Assembly (NCBI GenBank): GCA_017531305.1
Contig: JAFXLG010000013.1
Span: 1-64,000 of the forward strand
DNA length: 64,000 bases
Origin: Alistipes sp.
GTDB lineage: Bacteria; Bacteroidota; Bacteroidia; Bacteroidales; Rikenellaceae
Direction: 5' to 3'
Shown here piece by piece: positions 62,267 to 64,000 of the stretch. The position numbers and the translations under genes were made by a program. The stretch's first letter is position 1. Each line of letters opens with the position of its first letter. The notes under the pieces were generated by a model, which saw only the letters and a list, made by a program, of their open reading frames with translations, ran no database searches and was not told the DNA's origin.

Positions 62267-62285
62267 TTAAAATATAAGTCACACT

Positions 62286-62498
62286 ATGGAACTATTGTTT
62301 GTAGGAGGTATTGGAACGAGTGAAATGTTGTTGATCGTCTTTACATTATTGCTTTTGTTTGGTGGCAAGAAGCTGCCAGAGTTGATGCGAGGTCTGGGGC
62401 GTGGTATCAGAGATTTTAAGAAAGAGACAGCCTCCCTGACCGATGAGATCAAGAAGGCTGATAACGAGTTAATGGAGGATTTAAGGTCGGAGAAGTAG
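62286..62498 (+). CDS. tatA: Twin-arginine translocase subunit TatA
   Basis: This 70-residue protein has one membrane helix (about residues 8-24, MLLIVFTLLLLFGG), a hinge FGGKKLPELMRGLGRGI and an amphipathic basic helix DFKKETASL, the TatA/E plan. TatA forms the pore for export of folded proteins. No tatC is in the window. It directly follows the LPS-kinase-like gene. Confidence 0.92.
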   Translation: MELLFVGGIGTSEMLLIVFTLLLLFGGKKLPELMRGLGRGIRDFKKETASLTDEIKKADNELMEDLRSEK

Positions 62499-62525
62499 AT
62501 CCCACAACCTCATACCCCGTATGGT

Positions 62526-63452
62526 TTACTTAGCAGGTGCTTTATAATCCAGTCGAAGTGAACACTTCTCGGCGGTAGGGAAATCCTTTGGTACTGCCTG
62601 CTTAACTTTGCCTGTGGCAGCCCACTCCGAACCTCTGAGAAGCAATGTCTGGAAACCTACGCACTGCATAGCTGGATTCTTCTCCAATGTAGGACCTGCA
62701 TGACCTAACATCAGGTGGAAGATACGTGCCTTGCCATAATCTACCGTAAATACCAATGGCTCCTCGCGTCCTGAGCCGCCTGTTTTAGGGTCAGTTGTAC
62801 CAGAGTAGAGCAGATCCTTGATGTTGGCAGGACCGCGCATGCGATCATACATCTCGTCCTGAGCGTGACGCCATCCATCGGGCAGACCCTTGGTGATAGG
62901 GTGCTTAGAGTTGCGGCAGTTCATAGGGTACTCTCGCTGCCAGCCGTGCGATCCGCCAGGACCGGGTGAGTTATCCAAAAATGGCTTGCCATCGACCAAG
63001 TAGTAGTAAGGACCAGACTTCTCGTTGCGACCCTCCCAGCCACCTAAGGCTATGATTCGCTGGAACTCCTCCCACTGCGCGAAAGCGTTGTCGGCTGCGT
63101 GATAAATCACCAGACCTCCACCATTTTGCACATATTTGAGGAATGCATCGTCTGTCTGCTTTGGCCAGCGGTCTCCGTTGTAGTCAAGCACAACCACATC
63201 GTAAGCCGAAAAATCGGGCGTAAACTTAGACATGTCGCCACGCGCAGGAGCTGTAAGGGTGATGTCACACTCGAAGAGTCCCGAATTCTCCAAAATCATC
63301 TTAATGGCTTTATGGCTGACCTGCCAATTATGGTTGTTCTGACCAGATACGATAAGAGCCTTGATCTTGTTGTTCTTAGCTTGGCTTGTTGCGGGCATGA
63401 GCAACGAAATGATTGCTGTTGCCATAAATAGAAGTTTAAGTAGTGTTTTCAT
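62526..63452 (-). CDS. Secreted ThuA-domain protein
   Basis: A signal peptide (LLFMATAIISLLMPATSQAK) precedes a trehalose-utilisation/ThuA-type domain with the features IVSGQNNHNWQVSHKAI, VVLDYNGDRWP and GGGLVIYHAADNAF. ThuA proteins adopt a class I glutamine-amidotransferase-like fold; in Bacteroidetes they often accompany glycan degradation, though the exact reaction is unsettled. I start at ATG 63452; another 20 in-frame residues upstream have no role in the signal and run into the groEL terminator. Confidence 0.82.
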   Translation of the reverse strand: MKTLLKLLFMATAIISLLMPATSQAKNNKIKALIVSGQNNHNWQVSHKAIKMILENSGLFECDITLTAPARGDMSKFTPDFSAYDVVVLDYNGDRWPKQTDDAFLKYVQNGGGLVIYHAADNAFAQWEEFQRIIALGGWEGRNEKSGPYYYLVDGKPFLDNSPGPGGSHGWQREYPMNCRNSKHPITKGLPDGWRHAQDEMYDRMRGPANIKDLLYSGTTDPKTGGSGREEPLVFTVDYGKARIFHLMLGHAGPTLEKNPAMQCVGFQTLLLRGSEWAATGKVKQAVPKDFPTAEKCSLRLDYKAPAK

Positions 63453-63481
63453 AAAAAATCGGTTTTGATGTAAAATTACAA

Positions 63482-63518
63482 AAAAACGTGTTACCCGCCA
63501 AATGAGTAACACGTTTTT
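63482..63518. terminator. Terminator downstream of groEL
   Basis: A 13-bp perfect stem (AAAAACGTGTTAC and its complement) around an 11-base loop, with T-rich flank on the minus strand. It separates groEL from the ThuA gene. Confidence 0.85.
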
Positions 63519-63587
63519 CTTATGTTTTATACGTTAAGCAACCCTTTTCTTGGTCGCAAATCATATTTAAATTGCCTTTCTCCGAGA

Positions 63588-64000
63588 CTACATCATGCCG
63601 CCCATACCGCCCTGTGGCATCTGAGGCATAGCAGGTGCGTCAACCTTCTTCTCAGCCAATACGCACTCTGTAGTAAGGAACATAGATGCGATTGATGCAG
63701 CATTCTCCAACGCAACGCGTGATACCTTAGTTGGGTCGATGATACCAGCCTCCATCATATCTACATACTTGTCGTCACGAGCGTTGTAACCCATGTTACC
63801 CTCGCTCTCCTTGATCTTATTTACTACAACTGATCCCTCGCCACCAGCGTTAGCTACGATCTGGCGCAATGGCTCCTCAATAGCACGCTTAACGATCTGG
63901 ATACCTGTAGTCTGATCCTCGTTCTCACCCTTGAGGTTCTCCAAAGCAGCAACGGCACGGATGTATGCAACACCACCACCAGGAACGATACCCTCCTCAA
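63588..64000 (-). CDS. groL: Chaperonin GroEL (C-terminal part, cut by window edge)
   Basis: The visible 136 residues end with the hallmark GGMGGMM tail of the 60-kDa chaperonin. Conserved segments [51 protein letters not shown] and [18 protein letters not shown] match GroEL. It folds proteins as a double ring with GroES. The frame is open to the right edge; the remaining ~400 residues and groES lie beyond the window. Confidence 0.98.
   Translation of the reverse strand, partial: EEGIVPGGGVAYIRAVAALENLKGENEDQTTGIQIVKRAIEEPLRQIVANAGGEGSVVVNKIKESEGNMGYNARDDKYVDMMEAGIIDPTKVSRVALENAASIASMFLTTECVLAEKKVDAPAMPQMPQGGMGGMM

Noticed and set aside
62526..63512. Longer ThuA start at 63512
   Set aside because: The added residues run through the groEL terminator and would spoil the signal peptide.

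Overview
This 64 kb window comes from a member of the Bacteroidetes, most likely a gut Bacteroidales. Three things point there. First, at least nine intergenic regions carry the Bacteroidetes housekeeping promoter pattern TTG-N19/20-TAnnTTTG. Second, several families are typical of the phylum: DUF4290, GIN-domain protein, PspC/PadR pair, SDR-type threonine dehydrogenase, split LysO, and a GroEL ending in a GGMGGMM tail. Third, many secreted or lipoprotein carbohydrate enzymes are present. I cannot fix the genus from sequence alone; a Rikenellaceae/Alistipes-like organism is a guess.

Layout. 1-1.5 kb: frdC/frdA (sdhC/sdhA type), cut by the left edge. 1.5-6.2 kb: 5-formyl-THF cyclo-ligase, uvrC and two secreted polysaccharide-active proteins, closely packed or overlapping. 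6.2-8.4 kb: a two-gene unit (D12-class adenine methylase plus an AT-rich putative endonuclease) beside the initiator tRNA. 8.6-13.5 kb: a five-gene heterodisulfide-reductase-like iron-sulfur/flavin operon including a membrane-anchored HdrD/DsrK-like subunit. 13.6-17.7 kb: folA, thyA, lpxH-like, a thioredoxin-fold lipoprotein without CXXC, DUF4290. 17.9-24.3 kb: an unusual sigma-54 activator, HAD phosphatase, NhaC, a glycosyltransferase, a PfkB kinase and pfkA. 24.5-28.6 kb: a PadR-PspC-GIN envelope module. 28.8-29.7 kb: split lysO. 29.7-34.2 kb: metF-metH. 34.4-36.5 kb: a YgbA-family protein and an alpha-L-rhamnosidase-like protein. 36.6-43.9 kb: MFS exporter, formate-THF ligase, nitrilase/rhodanese/ogt operon, patatin, cyclophilin, threonine dehydrogenase. 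43.9-44.6 kb: non-coding DNA with a 160-bp tandem repeat. 44.6-55.7 kb: galactoside-catabolism cluster (two GH2 paralogues, galM, a putative glycosidase, galK, two sialate O-acetylesterase paralogues). 55.9-62.5 kb: bamD, rpoZ, coaBC, recN, GH88, lipopolysaccharide-kinase-like protein, tatA. 62.5-64 kb: ThuA-domain protein and the C-terminal part of groEL, cut by the right edge.

How the genes fit together. One-carbon folate metabolism is unusually well represented (fthC, folA, thyA, metF, metH, fhs), though scattered over separate units. The galactoside cluster can plausibly release galactose from beta-galactosides, mutarotate it and phosphorylate it; no transporter, SusC/D pair, galT or galE is in the window. 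The Hdr-like operon looks like a membrane-linked electron-transfer complex whose physiological partners cannot be read from the sequence. Apart from the restriction-modification pair I saw no phage, insertion sequence, integrase or CRISPR array. Terminator hairpins separate most transcription units.
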